A stretch of DNA of 64,000 nucleotides from Sporosarcina obsidiansis (GCF_009651005.1 NZ_WHVW01000013.1:26218-90217); one strand, 5' to 3'; positions 26,366-34,333 are shown, counted from the stretch's first letter. The notes: generated by a model from the letters alone, not told the origin. Numbers and translations are program-made.

Positions 26366-27307
26366 TTATACAGCAATCGGTGCAGTGATTTTTGGGTGTG
26401 GATCATAATCTTCCACAGTAATATCCTCTACGTTTAATTCGAAAATAGATCGTCCTGCATAATTGATCTTCAACGTTGGTAGGTTTTTCGGTTCTCTCGA
26501 TAATTGTTCTTGCACTTGTGTCAAGTGATTTTGATAAATATGCGCGTCTCCTAGTGTATGGACAAATTCGCCCACTTCGAGTCCACATTCATGTGCGATC
26601 AAATGAATCAATAACGCATACGAAGCGATATTAAATGGTACGCCTAAGAAGACATCCGCACTGCGTTGATATAATTGGCACGATAACTTTCCGTCCGAAA
26701 CATAAAATTGGAACAGTAAATGACAAGGGGGTAACGCCATGTCATCGACTTCAGCTGGATTCCAAGCCGTAACGATATGGCGGCGCGAATTTGGATTCGT
26801 TTTGATGCTTTCAATAACCTGTGCCAGTTGATCAATGACGCCATGATCCGTATCCCATGCTCTCCACTGTTTTCCATAAACAGGACCTAAATCTCCATAA
26901 GTGGCCGCAAAGTCTTCATCCGCTAGCACACGTTCTTTAAATGTAGCCAACTCCGCTTTGTAGACTTCAGCGAACTGTTCATCTTCTAACACACGATGAC
27001 CGAAATTCGTCATATCTGGCCCCGTATAGGCGTCACTTTTGACATATCGTTCAAACGCCCATTCATCCCAAATACCATTCCGTTCTTGAATAAGGGTACG
27101 AATGTTTGTATCCCCTTTCAAAAACCACAGTAACTCCGAAACGATTAAACGAAACGCCATTCGTTTAGTTGTCAATAACGGAAAACCTTGCGCTAAATCA
27201 AACCGCATTTGATAACCGAACACACTATACGTACCCGTACCCGTGCGATCTCCTTTTGTCGTCCCTGTTTCTAGAATATGTTCACATAGATTTAAATATT
27301 GCTTCAT
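26366..27307 (-). CDS. thyA: Thymidylate synthase (ThyA)
   Basis: 313 residues, the long form with an insert of about 50 residues near 85-140 compared with the 264-residue type, as in staphylococcal enzymes. Makes dTMP from dUMP and methylene-tetrahydrofolate. Catalytic Cys195 lies in [12 protein letters not shown]; dUMP phosphate site [11 protein letters not shown] and [17 protein letters not shown] are present. First gene of thyA-dfrA, which lets dihydrofolate be recycled where it is made. This is the last clearly core gene before the prophage. Confidence 0.97.
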   Translation of the reverse strand: MKQYLNLCEHILETGTTKGDRTGTGTYSVFGYQMRFDLAQGFPLLTTKRMAFRLIVSELLWFLKGDTNIRTLIQERNGIWDEWAFERYVKSDAYTGPDMTNFGHRVLEDEQFAEVYKAELATFKERVLADEDFAATYGDLGPVYGKQWRAWDTDHGVIDQLAQVIESIKTNPNSRRHIVTAWNPAEVDDMALPPCHLLFQFYVSDGKLSCQLYQRSADVFLGVPFNIASYALLIHLIAHECGLEVGEFVHTLGDAHIYQNHLTQVQEQLSREPKNLPTLKINYAGRSIFELNVEDITVEDYDPHPKITAPIAV

Positions 27308-27395
27308 TTTCAGACTCCCTCTTCTAAATTACATACAGTATAGCATTATTTCAGTCGTGACAAAAAGAAACATAACCCGCAATATCGCGACAAAA

Positions 27396-27450
27396 AAACA
27401 CACCGCAAAATGGCTGGTTACGAAAGCCATTTTGGAGGTGTGTTTTTACT
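27396..27450 (-). terminator. Long hairpin terminator between thyA and the prophage
   Basis: About 20-bp stem (27396-27415 with 27425-27445, core AAAATGGCT / AGCCATTTT) followed on the minus strand by TTTTTTTGTCG. It insulates thyA from transcription coming out of the prophage. It lies in a gene-free 366-bp stretch (27308-27673), otherwise AT-rich, with a plus-strand frame that looks non-coding. Confidence 0.8.
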
Positions 27451-27564
27451 CCAGTATTCGATGGCAATTATATTATTGGGTAATTTATAATTACAATGTT
27501 GATATGTATAATGTTTCAAACGTACCGTATTCTTTTACCTTTCGTAATTTAACATATTTTAAAG

Positions 27565-27614
27565 TATCCTTCTGGGGTACACTTGGGGTACAGCTAAAAA
27601 TTAAAATGATTTAA
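27565..27614 (+). other. Possible prophage junction: GGGGTAC-ACTTGGGGTAC direct repeat
   Basis: CTGGGGTACACTTGGGGTACA sits between thyA and the first phage-side gene. In frame it reads FWGTLGVQ, which resembles C-termini of some phage integrases, so this could be an attachment core or integrase tail remnant. Speculative: the right junction is outside the window and the core cannot be paired. Confidence 0.25.
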
Positions 27615-27633
27615 ATGAATTTGTCATATCTAG

Positions 27634-27672
27634 TAAAACATCCACCTTCTCGACTGAGTTGGTGGATGTTTG
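27634..27672 (-). terminator. Intrinsic terminator of the MBL-DUF3006 pair
   Basis: Perfect 10-bp stem AACATCCACC / GGTGGATGTT, minus strand continuing TTTTACT; immediately after the DUF3006 stop. Confidence 0.8.
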
Positions 27673-27673
27673 A

Positions 27674-27910
27674 TTATCGATTTTTATTTTTCAGCTTTTC
27701 AAGTAACGCATTAACTTTCTCGTGCGTGATTTCTGTTTCTTCTTTCAACACGATAATTTTACCATCAGAGTGAATTTCAACAATGTCGCCTTCTTTAATC
27801 GACTCGGTAACATCAGAAACTGAAATTAATACTTGATTAATTTCGTCGGGGTAGTCTAGAAATACATACTGACCCTCTTCAATGCGATCTAATGTATATT
27901 TTTTACTCAT
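27674..27910 (-). CDS. DUF3006 family protein
   Basis: 78 residues, MSKKYTLDRIEEGQYVFLDYP..., a small beta-barrel-like DUF3006 protein ending in a basic helix. Its ATG overlaps the stop of the upstream MBL gene (ATGA), so translation is coupled; two other ATGs lie 6 and 12 bases further upstream. DUF3006 genes are commonly found beside MBL-fold ComEC-like genes, suggesting a partner or regulator. Function unknown. Confidence 0.75.
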   Translation of the reverse strand: MSKKYTLDRIEEGQYVFLDYPDEINQVLISVSDVTESIKEGDIVEIHSDGKIIVLKEETEITHEKVNALLEKLKNKNR

Positions 27911-28971
27911 TCGCATGCCCACCCATCTTTATCTCGATCCATCTTAGATTGATATGCCGGATGTCCTTTTGCTACTCCGCTCGGATATACTTTTCGCAAC
28001 TCTGTACAGTTTTTGAAACCAGTCTGTACTTTAGGTGGTGTCGGTTTCGGTTTTGCTACAGGCTTTTGAGTCGGCTTAGACGGTGCAGGCTTTGCTACCG
28101 GCTTAGATGGCGCTGGTTTGGCTACAGATACATTGCCGCAACTATTTGAAACGGAGTGCTTAGTGCCGTTTGTAGTGACTGTGATATTACAATGTATCGG
28201 TGTTTTGTAAGTTTTTGCACCTACGTTTTTAAGTCGTGCCTCTACAGCTAAATTAGGATGACCGTAGCTGTTATTTTTGCCATATGATAAGATTGCAACG
28301 CTCGGCTTCACAGCACTAATAAACGCCGCCGAACTGCTTGTATCAGATCCATGGTGGCCGTTTTTGAGGACAGTCGCTTTGACATCATACTTAGACTTGA
28401 GATAGTTTTCAGTTGTAATATCCGCATCGCCCATTAATAGGAACGATACCTTGTTATACGTAATCTTTAAGACAATCGATGCCGCATTGCTGTCTTTAGC
28501 ACTTTCATCTGCGTACAACACGCGAGTGATTAATTGTGGATCTAATGCTAACTTGTCCAATTCTTTAGCAATTGTAAACTTAATATTCTTTTTGTCGATT
28601 AACGCCAACATATTATAGTAGGTTTGTGTTGTGTGTGGATGTCCAGAGTCGATAAAGTTTGTCACAGGAAACGCATTTAGAACCGCTTCCAAGCCACCGA
28701 TATGGTCCGCATCTGGATGAGTTGCTACTACATAATCAAGACGCTTAACACCTTTTGACTTTAGAAACGAGACTACTTTGCTGCCTGCCGCTTTAGGACC
28801 GCCGTCAACTAACATGTTTTTGCCGTTTGGAGCTTGTACCAGGATGGCATCTCCTTGTCCTACGTCGATAAAGTGTACTTTCATGTCTTTTGCTGCCGCT
28901 GCATCCGTAGACACAGGTAACAGACTAATTGTTAATACAATAGCCATTAATAACGTTGTAATCTTCTTCAA
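27907..28971 (-). CDS. Secreted MBL-fold hydrolase (ComEC/Rec2-type) with C-terminal Excalibur domain
   Basis: 354 residues: signal peptide (1-24, SLLPVSTDAAAA), metallo-beta-lactamase domain of the ComEC C-terminal type with HFIDVGQGDAILV, THPDADHIGG (metal ligands), LLMGDADI and LKNGHHGSDTSSS; a Lys/Pro/Ala linker (about 275-312, repeated KPAPSKP); and an Excalibur calcium-binding domain DRDKDGWACE with paired Cys. Related domains hydrolyse extracellular DNA during transformation, so a secreted nuclease is likely but unproven. Start TTG after AAGGGGGAG. Lies at the prophage edge. Confidence 0.85.
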   Translation of the reverse strand: MKKITTLLMAIVLTISLLPVSTDAAAAKDMKVHFIDVGQGDAILVQAPNGKNMLVDGGPKAAGSKVVSFLKSKGVKRLDYVVATHPDADHIGGLEAVLNAFPVTNFIDSGHPHTTQTYYNMLALIDKKNIKFTIAKELDKLALDPQLITRVLYADESAKDSNAASIVLKITYNKVSFLLMGDADITTENYLKSKYDVKATVLKNGHHGSDTSSSAAFISAVKPSVAILSYGKNNSYGHPNLAVEARLKNVGAKTYKTPIHCNITVTTNGTKHSVSNSCGNVSVAKPAPSKPVAKPAPSKPTQKPVAKPKPTPPKVQTGFKNCTELRKVYPSGVAKGHPAYQSKMDRDKDGWACE

Positions 28972-29063
28972 ATTTTCTCCCCCTTATAGGCTATATTAAG
29001 GACTATCATAGTATGTATGTATCTAGTTGTCTACATAATTTTCCAATATAACCTAAGAAAGCA

Positions 29064-29252
29064 TTATTGAAGTAGTTGGTTTTCTACAACTTCTATGTTG
29101 TTCACTTGCAAAACATTGTAACTTGCAGTTTCAGTTACCACCATTTGCGCACCATTAATGTAAATCGGTTGAATCGTTTTAACATCCATGTCTGTCTCAA
29201 AACTAAAATTTGTTCCATTCTTTAAATTTAAAGAAACTGTGTACTTTTTCAC
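29064..29252 (-). CDS. Small phage-associated protein of unknown function
   Basis: 62 residues, start GTG with GGGGGTGATT upstream. Mostly beta: MKKYTVSLNLKNGTNFSFETDMDV and VNNIEVVENQLLQ. No family recognised. The upstream leader (29280-29316) is related to leaders in front of other accessory genes of this prophage. Confidence 0.6.
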   Translation of the reverse strand: MKKYTVSLNLKNGTNFSFETDMDVKTIQPIYINGAQMVVTETASYNVLQVNNIEVVENQLLQ

Positions 29253-29279
29253 TGATAATCACCCCCATTTTAATAGTCA

Positions 29280-29316
29280 ATTCGACATAGGGGTTCAATA
29301 TCCTTCAAATTATCTA
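29280..29316 (-). repeat. Accessory-gene leader motif copy (TGTCGAA type)
   Basis: Minus strand GAAGGATATTGAACCCCTATG-TCGAA, upstream of the 62-residue gene. It resembles leaders at 36232-36278, 35384-35434, 60477-60530 and 61980-62012. Confidence 0.5.
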
Positions 29317-29329
29317 AATAATATGTAAA

Positions 29330-29689
29330 TCAATTTTTTTCTTTTGAAAAGTATTTATTCATCAGTTCTTCCGTTCTATTGCGCAGCCGGAAACTTAGGT
29401 AATTGCGTGAGTCTTCATAGCCGTTATGTATAAAAATATATTCGGTGAAGATGCCTTCTTGTTTACCTTTAATAAGCTTCATTTGATTCTGCCGTAGATA
29501 ATCGTGCGTCTGTTTCAGATCTAATTGAACCGCAGCCATAGTATCATCAATAAACGCTATATAAGGACCATTAAATTTAAGAGGTAGATTTTCAAAGCGC
29601 GAACGATCTTTGGATAGTATGGTCATGATCATTGGCAGGTAGATCATGTTTTCAAAATATGGTATTGCTTCGTCCGGAATCAAACGCAA
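29330..29689 (-). CDS. Unknown protein, coupled in frame to the upstream WYL-like gene
   Basis: 119 residues, start TTG immediately after the TGA of the upstream gene, in the same frame. Helical, with MIMTILSKDRSRFENLPLKFNGPYIAFIDDTM and a C-terminal basic helix ending KYFSKEKN. Not recognised. Either a separate coupled gene, or the second half of one protein split by a single stop codon. Ribosome site is weak (CTGGTGAT). Confidence 0.55.
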   Translation of the reverse strand: MRLIPDEAIPYFENMIYLPMIMTILSKDRSRFENLPLKFNGPYIAFIDDTMAAVQLDLKQTHDYLRQNQMKLIKGKQEGIFTEYIFIHNGYEDSRNYLSFRLRNRTEELMNKYFSKEKN

Positions 29690-29911
29690 TCAGATCACCA
29701 GACTTTCTTTATGTGTTATGGGAACCGCTGCTAAGACATTGTCGATGATAAAGGTCCGCTTGGCTTTACGCAGGAAGCAGTATGCCACAAAGGATTCTTT
29801 ATGCATATGCAGCACCTTCACTCGCCGCTTGCTGATTGAGCCATCTTTGGCCATGTACATTACTTCTAATGTTTCGCCATACTTTACCGCTCTTTCTAAT
29901 GTCTTAAGCAC
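29690..29911 (-). CDS. WYL-like domain small protein
   Basis: 73 residues from GTG 29911, seven bases after AGGAGGGG. TLEVMYMAKDGSISKRRVKVLHMHKESFVAYCFLRKAKRTFIIDNVLAAVP is a compact SH3-like WYL domain: R-K-R-R motifs and a conserved CYLR-type turn. WYL domains sense nucleic acids or ligands and control many defence operons; here there is no HTH. Consensus promoter at 29934-29962. First gene of the pair with the next frame. Confidence 0.7.
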   Translation of the reverse strand: MLKTLERAVKYGETLEVMYMAKDGSISKRRVKVLHMHKESFVAYCFLRKAKRTFIIDNVLAAVPITHKESLVI

Positions 29912-29933
29912 ATGCGTTCCCCTCCTTGAATCG

Positions 29934-29962
29934 ATTATAAGGAATGTTTGTTCGTTTGTAAA
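29934..29962 (-). promoter_or_regulatory. Consensus sigma-A promoter for the WYL-like gene
   Basis: TTTACA (29957-29962), exact 17-bp spacer, TATAAT (29934-29939) on the minus strand, 22 bp upstream of the GTG start. One of the best promoter matches in the prophage. Confidence 0.8.
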
Positions 29963-30131
29963 GAAGCGTTTAACTTTGTAAAGTGATAGCGCCATTCTTT
30001 CATTCCGAAGGCTACATACTTCCGATTGAAACGATCGGAACCAAGTGGAAACTCCATTTCTACTGTCGAACGTTGCTTACATGTTTAATACTTCTAACGA
30101 GGGGGAAAGATTTTAATGGAGCAATAATCCG

Positions 30132-30161
30132 CTATACTTTTAGTATAGTGTTTGCTATAAT
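30132..30161 (+). promoter_or_regulatory. Extended -10 promoter with overlapping palindromic operator
   Basis: TGCTATAAT (30153-30161) is an extended -10 element. The -35 region is occupied by the perfect palindrome CTATACT-TTT-AGTATAG (30132-30148), the kind of site a small dimeric regulator would bind. Drives the 39-residue frame at 30198. Confidence 0.5.
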
Positions 30162-30197
30162 TAGCGTTATTACATAATCAATTAGGAGTTGAGCTCA

Positions 30198-30317
30198 ATG
30201 AATACTCAAAAAAATTCTCACTCTTCATTAAAACCAATCCAATTAACAGAGAGACTATTTAAAAAAAATAACCACCAGACAAAAAATCTTAATTTTGTTG
30301 AAATAAAAATAAAGTAA
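30198..30317 (+). CDS. Small basic peptide of 39 residues, unknown
   Basis: A short frame starting MNTQKNSHSSLKPIQL and ending EIKIK, preceded by AGGAG at nine bases and by an extended -10 promoter. The peptide is basic (KK, NNHQ, KIK) without a membrane segment. Its last codons and stop lie inside the left inverted repeat and its 25-bp palindrome. It could be a leader peptide, toxin or signalling peptide; nothing is recognised. Convergent with the 780-residue gene. Confidence 0.4.
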   Translation: MNTQKNSHSSLKPIQLTERLFKKNNHQTKNLNFVEIKIK

Positions 30318-30633
30318 AGACATTAAGTCTTTACTTCAGACTGTAGACAAAAGCAAAGTAAGTGGGAAGAATACCGTTGATCTACATTCCAGGCGGACGC
30401 GTTCCGCGGGCATGGCTTCAGCCTCCTCGTCGCTACGCTCCTGCGGGGTCTTCAGCTCATGCTATTCCCGCAGGAGTCGCCGCCTTCCACTACGATCAAC
30501 TAGCGTATTTCATTGATTTTAGTAAGTAGCTTATCTATCTTAAAAAAAAACAGAAAGCCTACATTTTTTGAATAAGATTAGTTTGTCTACAAGCTGAAGT
30601 AAAGACATTAAGTCTTTACTTTATTTTTACTTT
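30301..30633. mobile_element. MITE-like element bounded by about 50-bp inverted repeats
   Basis: Left arm 30301-30351 and right arm 30582-30633 are inverted copies with few mismatches, AAATAAAAATAAAGTAAAGAC... and ending in TGTAGACAAA. Each contains its own palindrome AAGTAAAGAC-N5-GTCTTTACTT (30312-30336 and 30597-30621). No transposase and no clear target duplication. The interior is the dispersed repeat copy 2 plus AT-rich flanks. Together with 29912-30197 this forms a gene-poor stretch of 727 bp. Confidence 0.6.
30372..30510 (-). repeat. Dispersed intergenic repeat, copy 2 (full length)
   Basis: 139 bp, inverse orientation to 9838-9940, sharing both ends and the GACTCCTGCGGGA and GACCCCGCAG core. 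GC-rich with nested palindromes, and longer than copy 1 by about 36 bp. Confidence 0.8.
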
Positions 30634-30638
30634 CTCCT

Positions 30639-32981
30639 TCAATCTTCAGCAGATACAGCAACTAGATCAACCACTGGTGGTGGGATATACATATCATATT
30701 CTTTTATGAGTTCTTCAAAATCATTTAAAAAACGCGCATCCTTGGGCATCCCAACTTCTATATACCTTGAAGCAGCTTCTTTATTATTATCATTCTCAAG
30801 ATAATATTTCGCTAACTCTAAATGATACTTTTGTTCTAGCTCCGATGCAAATTTCCCATTGTTATATTTCTTATCCATTTCTATCGATTTCTCATACCAT
30901 TCTTTCCCTTTTTCAAAATCCTTTTCTCTCTTCAAATACCAGTAACCTTTTGTTGCATAGATAACCGAAAGTTCAGAATTGAGTTTAATACAATTATTTA
31001 AAATTTCCTCAACATGTTCAACACCACTGCCATTTTCATCAATAATGTTATAACACTGATTATTGATTCGCATTAACACTTCATAAAGGATGTTTTCAGA
31101 TTTCCCGGCATTTAAGAATTCTTGCAGTTCTGATGTGCTAATTAAAATAAAATATTTAAACATTCCAACACGCGAATTTAGTGTCTCCACCATGGAGTGT
31201 AGTATTTCATGGGGCTCATCTAAAATTATGAAGCCAAAATTTAACCTAGAATAATTATCTTCAATAATTTTCATTGCTTGCTCTGCTTCAAGTTGAAAAC
31301 TTAACCAAAAATGTACATCGATTTCTATATTAAGAAGATTTATAAGCCTTTCCTCTTCTCCTAGCATTATTTCAAATGCTCGAACCAACTCAGATTCAAG
31401 TTGTATCCTCCTCTTTAATAATTCAAACTCTAAATTATTCATACCTTTAATACTGATATAAGAAGTTGTTTCATTTAAAAAAAGTGGATTAGTGCCAACT
31501 AGATTAGTGTCTAATCTTTCTCCGTGGTAATCTAAGTAACTCTCGGATAGTGTTGTGAAAAAATCCTGGAAACTGTCTTTTAAATCTTTTTCTGAATGTG
31601 AATTAAAAAGCTCACTATTGTTTTCGAACCAAAACACCCATCTTCCTTCACTGCTCAGGTTTACATAAAGATATATCGAAAAGTCTTTATTAGAAATCTC
31701 GTAAATAAAACAATCTTTCTGATTGGTAATATGTGGTGTGAAATTTAATGCGGATAATATTTTTTCATAATTAAATTTAGAATCTAAATGAATTACTGAC
31801 ATGAATAAGGAAACTTTCTTTTCTCTATCCTCATTAATTAAATTCTTGGGAAAGTCATAATCAATACTATATAATGGACATAAGATTGTTTCCTTCTTTT
31901 CTTCTTCCTTTATAGTTTGATTATAAGGGGCGCTCTCTTTCGATATACTTTTAGTTTCATTTAAATTAATTAAATCGATCAAACTTTTTATGGTATGAAC
32001 CAATTTAGACATTTCCTTGACCGAGGTTTTTACATCAAAGTCAAATTCGTAATCAGCAGTTTGTCTTAACCAATAAAGTCTTAATGTGATAATAAAAAAT
32101 AGCCATACATTTTTACGCTCGCTATCTTCAAGTGATTTAATTAAAGAATAAGCAATGGCCTGTTTTACGTTATTTTCATGGTTTCTACCCAATTTACCCA
32201 ACTCGGTGTATATTTCTCTGTAACTGTCCAGTGAACTTCCTTTATATTCTATTCCAAACAGGTTGTTAGATATAAAATTTACGTTTGGATTCAGAAACAA
32301 TTCACAATCCCATTCGCTATTCCAAGTATACATAAGCAGCATAAAAGGATCTATTTTAGACTTTGTGGTTTTACTAGCACTGGAATTATGTGATAAATAA
32401 TTTATTAGTTCATTAGGATCTTCAATTTCTTTTATATCTTCTACCTTAAATGTTTCCGTGAACTTTCTGAACATATTACTAGTATAATGCTCAATTTCGT
32501 CAAATATTATTTCATGATCTTCTATCGATATAACATTATTGAAGAAACTATATAGTAGCGAGTTTGTATACTTATGTAATGAGTAATATAGCATGCTAGC
32601 GCAGCCACGGAGATCGTTTTTCAACATTGAAGCAATGGAGGATGTTAAATTTTGTTCAGATGTTATCCGATAAACATCGTCCTTTCTTGCTACGTGTTTG
32701 AAGATTCGTTTTCTAATATCTTCAATCTCCGATTCTTCTTTAAGTTGTGGAAAAAAAGAGATAGCTGTGGTAGAAATTTCAATCGTCTTCCGTTCAACAT
32801 TATTAATAATCTTTAATTTAAAGGAATGGCCAAACAAATTTTTTTGAAAATCTATTCTCTCATTCCCTTCTATGAAAAACTCATTTTCTAATTGTTTAAA
32901 TATAACCTCAGTAATTGATTTTCCAAAATAAAACTTAGTTGCAAGGTTTTCGTTGAATGGAATGAGAGTATTATTTAGCAT
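30639..32981 (-). CDS. Large accessory protein with HEPN-like N-terminal region and C-terminal TPR-like repeats
   Basis: 780 residues from ATG 32981, four to five bases after GGAGGT. No family is recognised over most of the length. Residues about 115-155 (SMLKNDLRGCASMLYYSLHKYTNSLLYSFF) resemble a HEPN helix pair, but the diagnostic RxxxxxH motif is not clearly placed there. Residues about 673-745 look like TPR helices (YATKGYWYLKREKDFEKGKEWYEKSIEMD). AT-rich relative to the core genes. No membrane segment or signal peptide. It sits between the lysis genes and the prophage edge, a usual position for lysogenic-conversion and defence genes. Confidence 0.75.
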   Translation of the reverse strand: MLNNTLIPFNENLATKFYFGKSITEVIFKQLENEFFIEGNERIDFQKNLFGHSFKLKIINNVERKTIEISTTAISFFPQLKEESEIEDIRKRIFKHVARKDDVYRITSEQNLTSSIASMLKNDLRGCASMLYYSLHKYTNSLLYSFFNNVISIEDHEIIFDEIEHYTSNMFRKFTETFKVEDIKEIEDPNELINYLSHNSSASKTTKSKIDPFMLLMYTWNSEWDCELFLNPNVNFISNNLFGIEYKGSSLDSYREIYTELGKLGRNHENNVKQAIAYSLIKSLEDSERKNVWLFFIITLRLYWLRQTADYEFDFDVKTSVKEMSKLVHTIKSLIDLINLNETKSISKESAPYNQTIKEEEKKETILCPLYSIDYDFPKNLINEDREKKVSLFMSVIHLDSKFNYEKILSALNFTPHITNQKDCFIYEISNKDFSIYLYVNLSSEGRWVFWFENNSELFNSHSEKDLKDSFQDFFTTLSESYLDYHGERLDTNLVGTNPLFLNETTSYISIKGMNNLEFELLKRRIQLESELVRAFEIMLGEEERLINLLNIEIDVHFWLSFQLEAEQAMKIIEDNYSRLNFGFIILDEPHEILHSMVETLNSRVGMFKYFILISTSELQEFLNAGKSENILYEVLMRINNQCYNIIDENGSGVEHVEEILNNCIKLNSELSVIYATKGYWYLKREKDFEKGKEWYEKSIEMDKKYNNGKFASELEQKYHLELAKYYLENDNNKEAASRYIEVGMPKDARFLNDFEELIKEYDMYIPPPVVDLVAVSAED

Positions 32982-33070
32982 TTTAACCTCCATAATATTT
33001 ATTATCACTAATTTTACCATGTATTTCATATATTATAGCATAATTTTCACTCCCTAATTACTAAAAATAA

Positions 33071-33105
33071 CAGCACCCCATACAACTTGACAGGGTGCTT
33101 TTCCA
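33071..33105. terminator. Hairpin terminator 3' of the endolysin
   Basis: AGCACCC / GGGTGCT stem; minus strand continues GTTATTTTT, plus strand continues TTTTCC. Third of three hairpins between the endolysin stop and the 780-residue gene. Confidence 0.6.
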
Positions 33106-33134
33106 CGACTGCTCATCCGGTCGTTATAGACAAA

Positions 33135-33175
33135 TAAAAAAAGCGACTCCGTCCGATAATGGATAGAGTCGCTTT
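33135..33175 (-). terminator. Intrinsic terminator of the lysis operon
   Basis: Perfect 10-bp stem AAAGCGACTC / GAGTCGCTTT, minus strand continuing TTTTTTTATTTG. About 70 bases after the endolysin stop. Confidence 0.85.
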
Positions 33176-33182
33176 AACTATG

Positions 33183-33234
33183 ATATGGCCATTTTACAAA
33201 ACGCGTTGTATCAACGTTTTCATTATGGCCATAT
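33183..33234. repeat. Nested inverted repeat directly after the endolysin
   Basis: ATATGGCCAT (33183-33192) pairs with ATGGCCATAT (33225-33234); inside it AAAACG pairs with CGTTTT. The long two-level stem lacks a T-run, so it is more likely a mRNA 3' stabiliser or processing site than a terminator. Confidence 0.55.
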
Positions 33235-33243
33235 GCTTCTTAT

Positions 33244-34065
33244 TTATTTCTTTTCGCGAATCATGCCTAGCAATCCGAGCGCCGCTTTATCGCCAGGAGT
33301 TGCTTTTTCGTTTGTTTCCCACGACTTGCTAAAGCCTTGAGCTACACCTTGCTTCACAGCAATGTCCTGTTGACCTTTAGATTCCATAAACTTCACGAAT
33401 TCATTTTTTAATGTCGGACTTGAAAATTCAACCCACACACGATTCGCCTCCTCTTTTTTATCTACTGCAGCTACCGTCTGTGTAGCCGCCGCTTTAATAT
33501 GTGCATACGTACCACGGCCTGCGTAGCCGTCCACAGTAAGACCGTTACGCTTTTGATACAACGCTACTGCAGTAATTGTGCTTTCTCCATAATAACCATC
33601 AGCAACCACGTCATATCCTAAATCTTTTAACCAACCCTGAAATTCCTTAGTCACCGGATCCACAAAATGCAGAACCGGATCTAACTTATCAGCAAAGTTT
33701 CCTGTCCATCGGCCTTTAGAGATTTCAAAGTGCAGATGGATGCCAGTGCTGTTGCCGGTGGTGCCTTTAACGCCTATCTTCTCACCCTGCTTTACAGATT
33801 GACCATTACGCACATCTATTTTAGATAAGTGACTGTAATTCGTTTCCTGGCCATTAGGATGAGTAATGATAATATAGTTGCCTGCAGATTTGGTATGTCC
33901 AGTGACGCGCACTTTACCTGCCGCAGCGGCCATAATTGTATTGTCATCGGCGTTTGAAATATCGATACCTTGATGTGGACGAATCATACCAAGTACAGGG
34001 TTTTTCCGGGCATTACTGAAGAATGATGTGATAAAACCATGAGCAGGTTTTTTGTAGTAAGACAT
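33244..34065 (-). CDS. Phage endolysin, M23 metallopeptidase with peptidoglycan-binding domain
   Basis: 273 residues. N-terminal LytM/M23 zinc endopeptidase with HQGIDIS and HLHFE metal-ligand motifs (about 34-40 and 109-113), followed by a PG_binding_1-like domain (FQGWLKDLGYDVVADGYYGESTITAVALYQKRNGL) and a C-terminal region of about 90 residues of unknown role. Cleaves peptide cross-links in host peptidoglycan. No signal peptide, so it needs the holin to reach the wall. Start ATG 34065 follows AAGGAGGG. PBSX itself uses an amidase here. Confidence 0.92.
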   Translation of the reverse strand: MSYYKKPAHGFITSFFSNARKNPVLGMIRPHQGIDISNADDNTIMAAAAGKVRVTGHTKSAGNYIIITHPNGQETNYSHLSKIDVRNGQSVKQGEKIGVKGTTGNSTGIHLHFEISKGRWTGNFADKLDPVLHFVDPVTKEFQGWLKDLGYDVVADGYYGESTITAVALYQKRNGLTVDGYAGRGTYAHIKAAATQTVAAVDKKEEANRVWVEFSSPTLKNEFVKFMESKGQQDIAVKQGVAQGFSKSWETNEKATPGDKAALGLLGMIREKK

Positions 34066-34066
34066 A

Positions 34067-34333
34067 TTATTTACCCTCCTTACTTTCGCCATCCTGGTTA
34101 TCCATCAACTCAAACAATCCAGTAGCAGCCAGTCCAGCCAATCCACCGGACCATAATCGCAATACAATATCTAAATCTGTAAACGGAGCAGCTACTACCC
34201 CAACAAAAAGGCCCACCGTAAATGCGATGAGCGATACTAGATTATTTTTAATGTTAACAGTCTTTTTTACCAACTGGACTAATGCCAAAATGATTGGCGC
34301 CAGCACCGTTGCAAAGATTAATACTTCTGTCAT
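34067..34333 (-). CDS. Phage holin, two-helix type
   Basis: 88 residues with two hydrophobic segments (about 4-22 and 33-53), a third weaker one (60-80), and a charged C-terminus (DNQDGESKEGK), typical of Hol118-like holins. Makes the membrane lesion that releases the endolysin. Stop is one base before the endolysin start, with the endolysin ribosome site inside this gene. GGGGGATAA precedes the ATG. Confidence 0.8.
   Translation of the reverse strand: MTEVLIFATVLAPIILALVQLVKKTVNIKNNLVSLIAFTVGLFVGVVAAPFTDLDIVLRLWSGGLAGLAATGLFELMDNQDGESKEGK

Noticed and set aside
27243..27614. 123-codon plus-strand frame beginning inside thyA antisense
   Set aside because: No ribosome site, random composition, and it crosses a terminator; only its last residues (FWGTLGVQ) were kept as a weak junction clue.
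30639..32981. Assignment of the large accessory gene as a HEPN ribonuclease
   Set aside because: Only a vague helix resemblance; the nearest RxxxxxH (around residue 90-96) is not in the right place for a HEPN active site, so it is described as unknown.
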